A DNA stretch of 42,218 nucleotides from Bacteroidota bacterium. Lineage in GTDB: Bacteria; Bacteroidota; Bacteroidia; JABEUT01. The stretch spans positions 1 to 42,218 of the forward strand of contig JABDAL010000013.1 of NCBI GenBank assembly GCA_013289165.1. Reading direction: 5' to 3'. The position numbers were made by a program, and so were the translations under genes. Below are positions 34,253 through 42,218 of the stretch, piece by piece (the stretch's first letter is position 1; each line of letters starts with the position of its first letter). The notes under the pieces are model-generated. The model searched no databases. It saw only the letters and a program-made list of their open reading frames with translations, and was not told where the DNA came from.

Positions 34253-35827
34253 CTATATACTAAATACTGTCTCCAGCAAACCCACATCATCAAAAGAAGG
34301 GACAAGGTAAACTGATTTCACTCCGAATTGTTTAAGTGTATGGGCTGTTGCATCACCCATTGCAATTATTTTCTGGCTTGTACTTAGTTTTTTCTTTTCA
34401 AAAAATGCTTCCACATTCGACGGGCTTGTAAATAGCATAATATCTGCATCGGGAGTGCCTTCAACCGGCTTTTGTATAGTTTCATAAACGGCAAGGTCCC
34501 TTGTTTGTGCACGATTTACAAATTGCTGCTGCACCGTTCTTAAACTGTCTTTTGCTTGTGGAAATAATACATCAGCAGATTTAACCAAACTGGCAAATTG
34601 TTTTCCCGTCAGTTTGGTGTCTGTTGAATAGCCTATAAAATCAGCCCTTTTGCCATAGTTCCGTATAGCAGCAGCGGTGGATTTTCCAATAGCACCAATC
34701 TTTACCTTCCCGATTTCCGGTTTCTGCTCAAAGAAATATTTTACAGCATGTTTGCTCGAGAAAAATATCCACTCTGTATTAGCAGGTACGCGGGTAAATG
34801 GAATAGCTTTAAACCGGATAAATGCATGGCCTGAAACCTTATATTTATTGGCTTTTAAAACCCGGCTGAAAAAATCATCTTCCTTTATATCTCTTGTAAT
34901 AAAAATAGAGGCAGGGTTTTCCAATTTAATTTTCTCTGCTATCTTTTCTGCCCATTTGGCAGGTTCATAAGTATGGAAATAAAAATAACGCGGATAAGCT
35001 TTTTCATCGGGTGCAAAAGCAGCCCACGCTTTAAAGAAAGGCTTGTCCGTTTCATCCCTGTGTTTTTCGCAATAAATGCCAAGCGGCAAGTTGCATCCAC
35101 CTCTGAAGTGACTAAATATTTTCCGTTCAATAGATACTACTTCCTCTACCTCTGCATGATTGATTTTTTCAATTACTGCCTGCATATTCTTGTCCCCCTC
35201 TCTTATCTGCAAAGCAAGCGCACCTTGTGCAGGAGCGGGCACTAATTCCTGTGGAGTTAATTTCTCTACGTGGAAATCGGAAATAGTTAAACCAAGCCTT
35301 TCAATGGCGGCAGAAGCTACAACAATAGCATCATATTTTTTATCACGAAGTTTTTGTAAGCGGGTGGGAACATTTCCACGCAAATCTTCTATTTTAATAT
35401 CGGGCCTATAGGCATGTAACTGCACCCTGCGTCGCGTAGCAGAAGTACCCACTGTAGCATTTTCTTTAAGAAATAATTTTCGTTTTTCATCTGCACATTC
35501 TTTCCTGATAAGCAATAATTCCGAAGGGTCTTCCCGGTATGAAACGGCTCCTACCTTTAATCCTTTTACAGGCGTGGTAGGCAGGTCCTTATATGAATGA
35601 ACCGCCAAATCAATTTCCTTTTTTAAAAGGGCATCTTCTATTTCTTTTGTAAAAAACCCCTGCCCCTGCATTTCTGAGAAGCGTTCTTCCTGTTGTTTAT
35701 CGCCACGGGTTTTAATAATCTTTAATTCAACTTTAACTCCGGTCTTCTCCAATTCACGGGTAATAAAATTAGCCTGCCATAAGGCAAGTTCGCTCCCCCG
35801 CGACCCAATAATTATCTTTTTTGCCAT
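34253..35827 (-). CDS. hemC: Hydroxymethylbilane synthase / uroporphyrinogen-III synthase fusion (HemC-HemD)
   Basis: The 524-residue protein joins two consecutive haem-pathway enzymes. Residues 1-300 are HemC: IIGSRGSELALWQAN, HSYKDLPT with the catalytic Asp81, GTSATRRRVQL, APAQGALALQ and FRGGCNLPLG with the dipyrromethane-binding Cys245. Residues about 305-524 form a HemD domain: FITRDIKEDDFF, EWIFFSSKHAVKYFF, KIGAIGKSTAAAIRNYG, LFTSPSNVEAFF and IAMGDATAHTLKQFG. The fusion would channel unstable hydroxymethylbilane to ring closure. The start at 35827 is the HemC start; the frame continues upstream through the promoter. The -7 box lies only 4 bases before the ATG. Confidence 0.93.
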   Translation of the reverse strand: MAKKIIIGSRGSELALWQANFITRELEKTGVKVELKIIKTRGDKQQEERFSEMQGQGFFTKEIEDALLKKEIDLAVHSYKDLPTTPVKGLKVGAVSYREDPSELLLIRKECADEKRKLFLKENATVGTSATRRRVQLHAYRPDIKIEDLRGNVPTRLQKLRDKKYDAIVVASAAIERLGLTISDFHVEKLTPQELVPAPAQGALALQIREGDKNMQAVIEKINHAEVEEVVSIERKIFSHFRGGCNLPLGIYCEKHRDETDKPFFKAWAAFAPDEKAYPRYFYFHTYEPAKWAEKIAEKIKLENPASIFITRDIKEDDFFSRVLKANKYKVSGHAFIRFKAIPFTRVPANTEWIFFSSKHAVKYFFEQKPEIGKVKIGAIGKSTAAAIRNYGKRADFIGYSTDTKLTGKQFASLVKSADVLFPQAKDSLRTVQQQFVNRAQTRDLAVYETIQKPVEGTPDADIMLFTSPSNVEAFFEKKKLSTSQKIIAMGDATAHTLKQFGVKSVYLVPSFDDVGLLETVFSI

Positions 35828-35831
35828 GGCA

Positions 35832-35839
35832 CAAAGGTA
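35832..35839 (-). promoter_or_regulatory. Candidate -7 box TACCTTTG for hemC-hemD
   Basis: Exact TAnnTTTG on the minus strand with 4 bases between its last G and the ATG at 35827, implying a leaderless mRNA. Confidence 0.5.
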
Positions 35840-35934
35840 CAGGAATGTTAAATATAGATATGCCCTGTCAGTCCGAACTTGTTTCAGCATAGCAAACAGC
35901 TATATATTTATTTGATTAGGCAAACACATAATCG

Positions 35935-35942
35935 TATTTTTG
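35935..35942 (+). promoter_or_regulatory. Candidate -7 box TATTTTTG for hutU
   Basis: Exact TAnnTTTG with 7 bases between its last G and the hutU ATG; divergent from the hemC promoter. Confidence 0.5.
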
Positions 35943-35949
35943 TAATTCA

Positions 35950-37962
35950 ATGAACTCAAAGGAATTTAAAAAAGCTATACAGCAGGGTATCCCCAATGAA
36001 CTGCCTGAGATGCCATTATATGATAGCAATATTAATCATGCGCCAAAGCGCAAAGACATTCTAAGTAAGGAGGAGAAGAAATTGGCTATTCGTAATGCCT
36101 TGCGCTATTTTTCTGCAAAGCACCATGCCAAGCTTGCGAAGGAGTTTGCTGAGGAGTTGAAAAAATATGGCAGGATTTATATGTATCGCTTTCGCCCTGA
36201 CTATAAAATGTATGCCCGGCCAGTTAATGAATATCCTTGCCGCTCAAAGAAAGCAGCAGCAATTATGCTGATGATTCAAAATAACCTGGATGAATCAGTA
36301 GCACAGCATCCTAATGAATTGATTACCTATGGGGGAAATGGGGCAGTATTTCAAAATTGGGCACAGTATCTTCTCACTATGAAATATTTGTCGGAGCTTA
36401 CCGATGAGCAGACACTGGTAATGTATTCAGGGCATCCGTTAGGAGTGTTTCCCTCCTCAAAAAATGCACCAAGGGTAGTAGTTACCAATGGAATGATGGT
36501 TCCTAATTATTCTAAACCCGATGATTGGGAAAAGTATAATGCGCTTGGTGTAACACAGTATGGACAGATGACAGCAGGTTCCTATATGTATATCGGTTCG
36601 CAGGGTATTGTACATGGCACAACCATTACACTTCTTAATGCTGGCAGAAAAATAAAATCAGGATGTAAAGATGGAAGTTTGGCGGGCAAGTTATTTGTTT
36701 CGTCAGGCTTGGGAGGCATGAGTGGCGCCCAGCCTAAGGCTGCTGTAATTGCCGGTGCAGTTGGAATTATTGCAGAAGTAAACCCTAAAGTAGTTGGAAA
36801 AAGGTATAAGCAAGGCTGGGTGAATGAGGTTTATACTGACCTGGATAAACTATTGGAACGTGCGAAACTTGCAGGAAAGAAAAAAGAAACCACCTCACTT
36901 GCCTACCAGGGTAACATTGTTGATTTGTGGGAAAAACTTGCCAAAGAAAAAATTAGTGTGCAGCTTGGTTCTGACCAAACCTCTTTGCATAATCCTTTTG
37001 CAGGGGGCTACTATCCTGCGGGGTTATCTTTTGAAGAGTCCAATAAATTAATGACTTCTGACCCCGAAGAATTTAAAAAGAAAGTATATGAATCTTTAAA
37101 AAGACAGGTAAACGCTATTCGTAAGCTTACTGATTCAGGGATGTATTTTTTTGATTACGGTAATGCCTTTTTGCTGGAAGCCGGCAGGGCAGGAGCCAAT
37201 ATTTTTAAGAAGGATGGCACGTTTATTTATCCCTCTTATGTGGAAGATATTATGGGGCCTATATGTTTTGATTACGGCTTTGGCCCATTTCGCTGGGTGT
37301 GCACTTCCTGTAACCCGAAAGATTTGGAATTGACTGATGCTATTGCAGCCGGGGTACTGGAGAGCCTCTATAAAAAGGCTCCTGCTGAAATAAAGCAACA
37401 GTTGCGCGATAACATACATTGGATAAAAAAAGCACAGAAAAATAAATTGGTAGTGGGTTCGCAGGCCCGTATATTATATGCTGATGGTGAGGGCAGGATT
37501 GCCATTGCAAAAGCATTCAATAAGGCTATAAGAGACAGGAAACTGTCAGCTTCCGTTGTGCTGGGGCGTGACCACCATGATGTATCGGGAACAGATTCTC
37601 CGTATAGGGAAACAGCTAATATATATGATGGTTCGAGGTATACAGCCGATATGGCTGTGCAAAATGTGATTGGCGATGCTTTTAGGGGTGCAACCTGGGT
37701 GTCTTTGCATAATGGAGGTGGAGTAGGCTGGGGCGAAGTGATGAACGGAGGCTTTGGCATGGTGCTGGATGGCACTACAGACAGCGATAAAAATATTGAA
37801 GCCATGCTATTTTGGGATGTAAACAATGGCATTGCCCGGCGTGCCTGGGCAAGAAATACCGGGGCAATATCTACCGCAAAAAGGGAACTAAAACGCTCCA
37901 AAAATCTTAAAATAACATTGCCCAACGCAGTGGATGATAAACTGCTGGAAGGAGTGGTTTAG
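35950..37962 (+). CDS. hutU: Urocanate hydratase
   Basis: The 670-residue enzyme converts urocanate to imidazolone propionate in histidine breakdown, using tightly bound NAD. Family blocks are MYRFRPDYKMYARP, LITYGGNGAVFQNWAQYL (about residues 124-141), SGHPLGVFPSS, SGLGGMSGAQPKA (the NAD-binding glycine-rich turn), PFRWVCTSCNPKDL and VSLHNGGGVGWGEVMNGGFGM. It belongs to the long urocanase type of about 670 residues, as against about 560 in Proteobacteria. hutH, hutI and hutG are not in the window, so the rest of the pathway must be elsewhere or absent. Confidence 0.96.
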   Translation: MNSKEFKKAIQQGIPNELPEMPLYDSNINHAPKRKDILSKEEKKLAIRNALRYFSAKHHAKLAKEFAEELKKYGRIYMYRFRPDYKMYARPVNEYPCRSKKAAAIMLMIQNNLDESVAQHPNELITYGGNGAVFQNWAQYLLTMKYLSELTDEQTLVMYSGHPLGVFPSSKNAPRVVVTNGMMVPNYSKPDDWEKYNALGVTQYGQMTAGSYMYIGSQGIVHGTTITLLNAGRKIKSGCKDGSLAGKLFVSSGLGGMSGAQPKAAVIAGAVGIIAEVNPKVVGKRYKQGWVNEVYTDLDKLLERAKLAGKKKETTSLAYQGNIVDLWEKLAKEKISVQLGSDQTSLHNPFAGGYYPAGLSFEESNKLMTSDPEEFKKKVYESLKRQVNAIRKLTDSGMYFFDYGNAFLLEAGRAGANIFKKDGTFIYPSYVEDIMGPICFDYGFGPFRWVCTSCNPKDLELTDAIAAGVLESLYKKAPAEIKQQLRDNIHWIKKAQKNKLVVGSQARILYADGEGRIAIAKAFNKAIRDRKLSASVVLGRDHHDVSGTDSPYRETANIYDGSRYTADMAVQNVIGDAFRGATWVSLHNGGGVGWGEVMNGGFGMVLDGTTDSDKNIEAMLFWDVNNGIARRAWARNTGAISTAKRELKRSKNLKITLPNAVDDKLLEGVV

Positions 37963-37977
37963 GGTGCTATTTATTTC

Positions 37978-37985
37978 TACCTTTG
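37978..37985 (+). promoter_or_regulatory. Candidate -7 box TACCTTTG
   Basis: Exact TAnnTTTG with 4 bases between its last G and the ATG at 37990, implying a leaderless mRNA for the 126-aa protein. Confidence 0.5.
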
Positions 37986-37989
37986 AACT

Positions 37990-38370
37990 ATGGCTGATAT
38001 TATTTTAAACGATTTCACATATCTCGAAAAGTATAATTCCTTTATTTCACGGAAAGAATTTTGGCTGGATGTGAATGAGCAGCTAAGCAAAGATTTTAAT
38101 AATACATTTTCTGTAAAGCTGGATGAAGCAAGTGATTTAGATGGGGAGCATGTAGCTGAAATATTTGTAAAAGAACTGGAAAAAGAATTGCCCTCATTTA
38201 CTCCCCGCCTTTCGGAGATACTCTATCGTATAGATGTTCCCGAAGAACAGGTCAATACACTTAAAAATGTGCCTGATGATATATACTACCGCTGCCTCGC
38301 TGAAATAATTTTGAAAAGAATTATTTTAAAAGTCGTTATACGAAAATCCTATTCAGAGAATAAAGCCTAA
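37990..38370 (+). CDS. Uncharacterised 126-residue acidic helical protein
   Basis: No family recognised. The chain has no signal peptide or membrane helix. It is rich in Asp, Glu, Lys and Leu and reads as mainly alpha-helical: YLEKYNSFISRKEFWLDVNEQ, VAEIFVKELEKELPSF, RLSEILYRIDVPEEQV, then IYYRCLAEIILKRIILKVVI. The final amphipathic helix suggests a partner-binding surface. It sits 27 bp after hutU and 3 bp before the symporter gene, so it could be co-transcribed with both, and it has its own -7 box. Coding is supported by its fit between neighbours and its consistent amino-acid make-up. Confidence 0.75.
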   Translation: MADIILNDFTYLEKYNSFISRKEFWLDVNEQLSKDFNNTFSVKLDEASDLDGEHVAEIFVKELEKELPSFTPRLSEILYRIDVPEEQVNTLKNVPDDIYYRCLAEIILKRIILKVVIRKSYSENKA

Positions 38371-38373
38371 CAC

Positions 38374-39834
38374 GTGTCAGCATTTTCCATTTTTATTTGT
38401 TTGCTTATTTATTTCATTGTGCTGATGGGTGTTTCGTGGCTCACAGGGCGCATTAACAGCAACGACAGTTTTTTTCTTGCTAATCGTAAATCACCCTGGT
38501 ACCTCATTGCATTCGGCATGATTGGCTCCTCTATTTCCGGTGTCACTTTTATTTCCGTTCCGGGTGCGGTGGGCACCGGCAGCTTTTCATATTTTGAAGT
38601 AGTGCTGGGTTATATGCTTGGCTACTGGGTAATAGGCTGGGTGCTTCTCCCTATGTATTATCGCTTGCAGCTTACTTCTATCTATAGCTATCTTAAAGGG
38701 CGCTTTGGATTGTATGGCTATAAAACCGGGGCATCTTTTTTTCTGTTATCCAGGATAATTGGCGCTGCTTTTCGCTTATATGTGGCGGTAGAAGTATTGC
38801 AGATAAGCATATTCAACCATTGGGGAGTTCCTTTTCTAATTACTGCTTCGGGTATGGTAGCACTAATATGGCTTTATACCCGCAAAGGCGGAGTGAAAAC
38901 CATCATCTGGACCGATGCCTTGCAAACAACCTTTTTATTGGCAGCTTTAATTGGTACTATTTATCTTATTGCACAATCATTGCATTTGAATATTGCAGGA
39001 CTTATAGCAACTGTAAAAGATTCCCCCCATTCACAAATTTTCTTTTGGGATTTTAAGAGCTCACAGTCGTTTTTTAAACAGTTTGCCAGCGGAATATTTA
39101 TAGCCATTGCCATGACGGGACTCGACCAGGACATGATGCAAAAAAACCTCACTTGTAAATCTATTGGCGAAGCGCAGAAAAATATTTTTTCGTTCAGTAT
39201 TATACAAGCGATAGTAATATTTATGTTTCTTGTACTTGGTGCGCTGCTATATACTTTCACAGCAGCCAGTCACATTGCTTTGCCTGCCAGGCCCGATGAC
39301 CTTTATCCCACACTTGCCACACAAGGTTCTTTCGGTACTGCCGTTGCATTTCTTTTTGTAATGGGCTTGATAGCGGCTTCATTTGCCAGTGCCGATTCGG
39401 CATTGACATCCCTTACTACCTCTTTTTGCGTAGATATCTTAAATGTTTCAAAAAAAGGCCAACCTGCCCAGTTGAAAATGCGTCAATATGTACATATACT
39501 CATGGCCATTGCCCTAATCCTCGTGATGATTATTTACAGGCTTATAGATAACCCCATTATTATTAATGCCGTATTTAAGGTGGCAGGGTATACCTATGGT
39601 CCCCTGCTTGGTTTATATGCTTTCGGGATGCTTACTAAAATTAATACCAATGATAAATGGATTCCTGCCATTTGTATTTCCGTTCCCGTGATTTGTTTTA
39701 TCATTAACAATTATTCTGAACAGTTGTTTTCAGGTTACAAATTCGGGTTTGAAATGCTAATCATTATTGCTTTGCTTACCTTTATGGGGCTTTTAACAGC
39801 TTCCAGGTTCACTTCTAAAACAATAAATGGATAA
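38374..39834 (+). CDS. Sodium:solute symporter (SSS family)
   Basis: The 486-residue protein has about 13 membrane helices. It shows SWLTGRINSNDSFFLANRKSPWYLIAFGMIGSSISGVTFISVPG, the TM1-TM2 region typical of SSS carriers, and ASADSALTSLTTSF, the sodium-site Ser/Thr block in TM8-9. It imports a solute with sodium; the substrate (sugar, amino acid, vitamin, nucleobase-type) cannot be read from sequence. The start is GTG at 38374, 3 bp after the previous stop. The 3' end overlaps the lipase gene by 8 bp, suggesting translational coupling. Confidence 0.93.
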   Translation: MSAFSIFICLLIYFIVLMGVSWLTGRINSNDSFFLANRKSPWYLIAFGMIGSSISGVTFISVPGAVGTGSFSYFEVVLGYMLGYWVIGWVLLPMYYRLQLTSIYSYLKGRFGLYGYKTGASFFLLSRIIGAAFRLYVAVEVLQISIFNHWGVPFLITASGMVALIWLYTRKGGVKTIIWTDALQTTFLLAALIGTIYLIAQSLHLNIAGLIATVKDSPHSQIFFWDFKSSQSFFKQFASGIFIAIAMTGLDQDMMQKNLTCKSIGEAQKNIFSFSIIQAIVIFMFLVLGALLYTFTAASHIALPARPDDLYPTLATQGSFGTAVAFLFVMGLIAASFASADSALTSLTTSFCVDILNVSKKGQPAQLKMRQYVHILMAIALILVMIIYRLIDNPIIINAVFKVAGYTYGPLLGLYAFGMLTKINTNDKWIPAICISVPVICFIINNYSEQLFSGYKFGFEMLIIIALLTFMGLLTASRFTSKTING

Positions 39835-40804
39835 AACAGTAAGGATATTATCAGTTGACGGAGGTGGCATTCGTGGCATTTTGCCTGCTACCTTCCTAAG
39901 TGTATTAGAAGATAGGTTGAGGGAAAAATCAGGCAATGAAAGTTTTAAGCTTGCCGATGCGTTCGATATGATTGCGGGTACCAGTACCGGCGGCTTACTC
40001 ACTTGTATCTATCTTACTCCGGATGACGCCAATCCTTTAGTTTCAAAATATACAGCCCGCCAGGCCCTTGAATTTTATTTCGGATATGGAGGCTCTGTAT
40101 TTGCACCCGATGAGCATGGCGGATTTCATAAGTACTCCACAACAGGGCTTATATCGGGATTGGATAACTTTTTTGGAAACCTTAAACTATCCCAACTAAT
40201 AAAGCCATCCTGTATTACTGCATACGATATGATGCGCAGCGAAGCTTGTCTCTTCCTTTCGCACAAAGCCATCAGTGACCCACGGTCAAATTATTATGTA
40301 AAGGATGTGGCAAGGGCTACTTCCGCTTTGCCGGGTATATTTCCGCCTGCCACCGTATATTCATTGGGAGACACGAAGCATACATTTATTGACGGAAGTA
40401 TTTTTGCATATAATCCCGCTTTACAAGCATATCTCGCAGCTAAAACAATTTCCCCCAATGCCAGGAATTTCATGCTGCTTTCATTGGGTACGGGGCTTTT
40501 GGCAACAGCCTATACCCCCGAACAGTTAGAAGATACAAGCGAAGGTAACTGGGCACGCCTTTTGGCAGATATAGCTTTTTCTGCCCATAGTGATGTAGTG
40601 CATTACCAGTTGGAAGAATTATTTATGGCAAAGCCCGGATCCACATATATACGCCTCCAGCCTCCATTGCAGGGGCTAAATAGGGAGATGGATAATACCT
40701 CGGAGGAAAATGTTCATGCCCTTTATAAGGCAGGATTGGAATTTGTAAGCAGCAATGAAAAAACAATACTGGAAATAGTAAACAGTATGTACCCTGATAA
40801 CTAA
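39827..40804 (+). CDS. Patatin-like phospholipase
   Basis: The 325-residue protein has the full patatin active site. The oxyanion loop DGGGIRG is at residues 11-17, the nucleophile elbow GTSTGG has Ser53, and the catalytic Asp is in FIDGSIFAYNP at about residue 188. Patatins hydrolyse acyl ester bonds of membrane lipids; no signal peptide is seen, so it is cytoplasmic. Some bacterial patatins are toxic effectors of defence systems (CapV in CBASS), but no nucleotide cyclase or other defence gene is adjacent. The gene start lies inside the end of the symporter gene, pointing to joint expression and perhaps a housekeeping lipid role. Confidence 0.92.
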   Translation: MDKTVRILSVDGGGIRGILPATFLSVLEDRLREKSGNESFKLADAFDMIAGTSTGGLLTCIYLTPDDANPLVSKYTARQALEFYFGYGGSVFAPDEHGGFHKYSTTGLISGLDNFFGNLKLSQLIKPSCITAYDMMRSEACLFLSHKAISDPRSNYYVKDVARATSALPGIFPPATVYSLGDTKHTFIDGSIFAYNPALQAYLAAKTISPNARNFMLLSLGTGLLATAYTPEQLEDTSEGNWARLLADIAFSAHSDVVHYQLEELFMAKPGSTYIRLQPPLQGLNREMDNTSEENVHALYKAGLEFVSSNEKTILEIVNSMYPDN

Positions 40805-40851
40805 CAGGGTCGTAAAAACTTCGTTTACAGTGGGGATATACCTAAAAACAG

Positions 40852-40859
40852 TAAATTTG
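40852..40859 (+). promoter_or_regulatory. Candidate -7 box TAAATTTG
   Basis: Exact TAnnTTTG 30 bp before the lipoprotein start at 40890. Confidence 0.45.
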
Positions 40860-40889
40860 TAAACAACTGTTCCCCTGTAAGCATTGTAA

Positions 40890-42218
40890 ATGAGGAGAAA
40901 AAAAACTAGAATAAGTACTATACTTTTTTGCCTCGGCATATGTCTTTTTGCTTCCTGTCACAAAAGTTCTCCTTCCTGGGATACACAGGTTCTTGCCCCT
41001 GTTGTTAATGCCTCCCTCTCTATTAACAATATTATTACTTCCAATTATATAAAGAATAATCCCAATGACAGTTCTGTTTCATTAGTTTTTACTGACTCGT
41101 TATATAACCTGAATATTGATACATTACTAACCATACCCGATACGGTGTTAAGCTACATTGACACAAATCCTCTGCCTATCAAATACACAGTAAATCCGGG
41201 GACACAAATAGTTTATTACCAAAAAACAACTACATACCCCATTAGCACTGTTCAACTAACAGAAGGAATATTGAAATCAGGCTTTTTAAATTTTAGAGTC
41301 ATAAACCCTTTGTCTCAGCCCATAGACTATACATATAAGGTTCTTAACGTGATAAACATAAACAACAAGGGAGATACCCTCGGCGTAACTAATGTGAAGA
41401 TTCTTCCGAAAGATTCCTTAATAGAACAATTTTCCTTGGCTAATTACCGGGTTGATTTTACGGGACCTACACATAATGGATATAATGATATTACTAAACG
41501 TGTCTCCGTTACCCTTGACCCAAGCGGAAGTCCCATAACGCTTGTACCCAACGATACACTGGCATTTGCCAAAGTTACCTTTTCTAATATTATTCCTTCT
41601 TATGTGAAGGGGTATTTTGGAACTGTTGTTAAAACTTTCGATCCTCAAAAGGTATCTTTCCCGGTATTTAATAAAATTGTATCAGGGAGCCTTAATCTTC
41701 AAAGTGTGAATGCAAATATTACCATTACGAATGGATTTGGAGTAGATGCAAGCCTTACACTTCCCGAATTGGTTTCATACAATAGCCATACCGGCATTTC
41801 CGTTGCCCTCCAGGATAATGCCCTTATTAATTCTACTATCCATATAAACAGGGCTGTACCTACTAATAATCCTTCGTCTCCGGTAAACCCTTTCGTAACT
41901 ACTTTTTCGCTTAATCCCTCTAATTCCAATGTCCTGTCATGGCTTGATAATTTGCCCGGCAGTGTTATATATAAATTACAGGTTGAAACCGATCCGCTTG
42001 GTAATGTATCAGGTTTTAATGATTTTGCCTATTATGGATATGGAATACAGGCAAATATTAATGTTACTATTCCACTTTCATTAATAGCTACCAACCTTAC
42101 CCTTGCGGATACACTGGCAGTAAATTTTGGAGGAGCAGGAAGCACAACCCAGCACGTAAAAAGCGGAACGCTCACTATTTATGCAGCTAACGGGTTCCCT
42201 TTTAGCGCAGGCATAGAG
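40890..42218 (+). CDS. Large predicted lipoprotein, 3' truncated by window edge
   Basis: An ATG opens 443 codons without a stop to the end of the window. The N-terminus is a lipoprotein signal (MRRKKTRISTILFCLGIC, lipobox FASC, Cys23). The rest is beta-rich and full of Asn, Ser and Thr, with repeated strand-like units (LNFRVINPLSQPIDYTYKVLNV, GSLNLQSVNANITITNGFGV, INVTIPLSLIATNLTLADTLAV). This resembles stacked Ig-like or lipid-tube-like beta domains of Bacteroidota surface proteins, but no family was recognised. It is likely membrane-anchored. Function unknown; the C-terminus is missing. Confidence 0.8.
   Translation, partial: MRRKKTRISTILFCLGICLFASCHKSSPSWDTQVLAPVVNASLSINNIITSNYIKNNPNDSSVSLVFTDSLYNLNIDTLLTIPDTVLSYIDTNPLPIKYTVNPGTQIVYYQKTTTYPISTVQLTEGILKSGFLNFRVINPLSQPIDYTYKVLNVININNKGDTLGVTNVKILPKDSLIEQFSLANYRVDFTGPTHNGYNDITKRVSVTLDPSGSPITLVPNDTLAFAKVTFSNIIPSYVKGYFGTVVKTFDPQKVSFPVFNKIVSGSLNLQSVNANITITNGFGVDASLTLPELVSYNSHTGISVALQDNALINSTIHINRAVPTNNPSSPVNPFVTTFSLNPSNSNVLSWLDNLPGSVIYKLQVETDPLGNVSGFNDFAYYGYGIQANINVTIPLSLIATNLTLADTLAVNFGGAGSTTQHVKSGTLTIYAANGFPFSAGIE

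Noticed and set aside
39827-40804. Patatin as a CBASS or other defence effector
   Set aside because: No nucleotide cyclase, sensor or other defence gene is adjacent; its coupling is with a symporter.

Overview
The window looks like the chromosome of a member of the Bacteroidota, probably an environmental lineage near Chitinophagales/Sphingobacteriales; that placement is inferred. The evidence is AT-rich DNA, many upstream TAnnTTTG boxes (the Bacteroidota sigma -7 element) with little Shine-Dalgarno signal, and typical Bacteroidota families: HU-CCDC81/SPOR protein, GH92 mannosidase, RicT with a Cys-rich start, YfhO and DUF4386 proteins. The final gene runs off the right edge and the first gene runs in from the left edge.

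Region 1 (1-6.9 kb) is an accessory zone next to a tRNA-Ser(GCU) gene. It holds the end of a DUF3160 gene, a CapA-family lipoprotein, a DUF4386 membrane-protein gene, two dihydrofolate-reductase-like genes and a small secreted protein. The DUF4386 gene is cut by a precisely bounded 914-bp element with 12-bp inverted ends and an 8-bp target duplication. That element encodes no transposase; it carries a P63C-domain gene and a small basic GGKARA-type gene. The zone also holds degenerate copies of tRNA-3'-end-like sequence, a decayed tRNA-Leu and the tail of a serine recombinase running into the tRNA. Together these suggest repeated integration at this tRNA.

Region 2 (6.9-15.7 kb) is a complete phosphate-starvation locus. 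An outer-membrane porin, pstS, pstC, pstA, pstB and phoU lie on the minus strand. A phoB-type regulator, a PepSY-like periplasmic protein broken by an in-frame stop, and a phoR-type kinase diverge on the plus strand. A 14-bp sequence repeated at 19-bp spacing sits between the two divergent promoters and is a candidate Pho operator.

Region 3 (15.7-24.5 kb) starts with a gene-free stretch full of TATGTCAC/GTGACATA repeats and a 24-bp perfect palindrome. Core genes follow: a GlcD-type FAD oxidase, a DUF502 membrane protein, a GT39 glycosyltransferase, ricT, an HU/SPOR protein, a small lipoprotein, a TlpA-like thioredoxin and metK.

Region 4 (24.6-34.2 kb) holds a glycan cluster (YfhO-type membrane protein, GT4 glycosyltransferase, three-domain GH92 alpha-mannosidase), then NAD kinase and two envelope proteins.

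Region 5 (34.2 kb-end) holds a hemC-hemD fusion, urocanate hydratase, an unrecognised 126-aa protein, a sodium:solute symporter overlapping a patatin-like lipase, and the start of a large lipoprotein. Several genes here have the -7 box only 4-7 nt before the start codon, so their mRNAs are probably leaderless.
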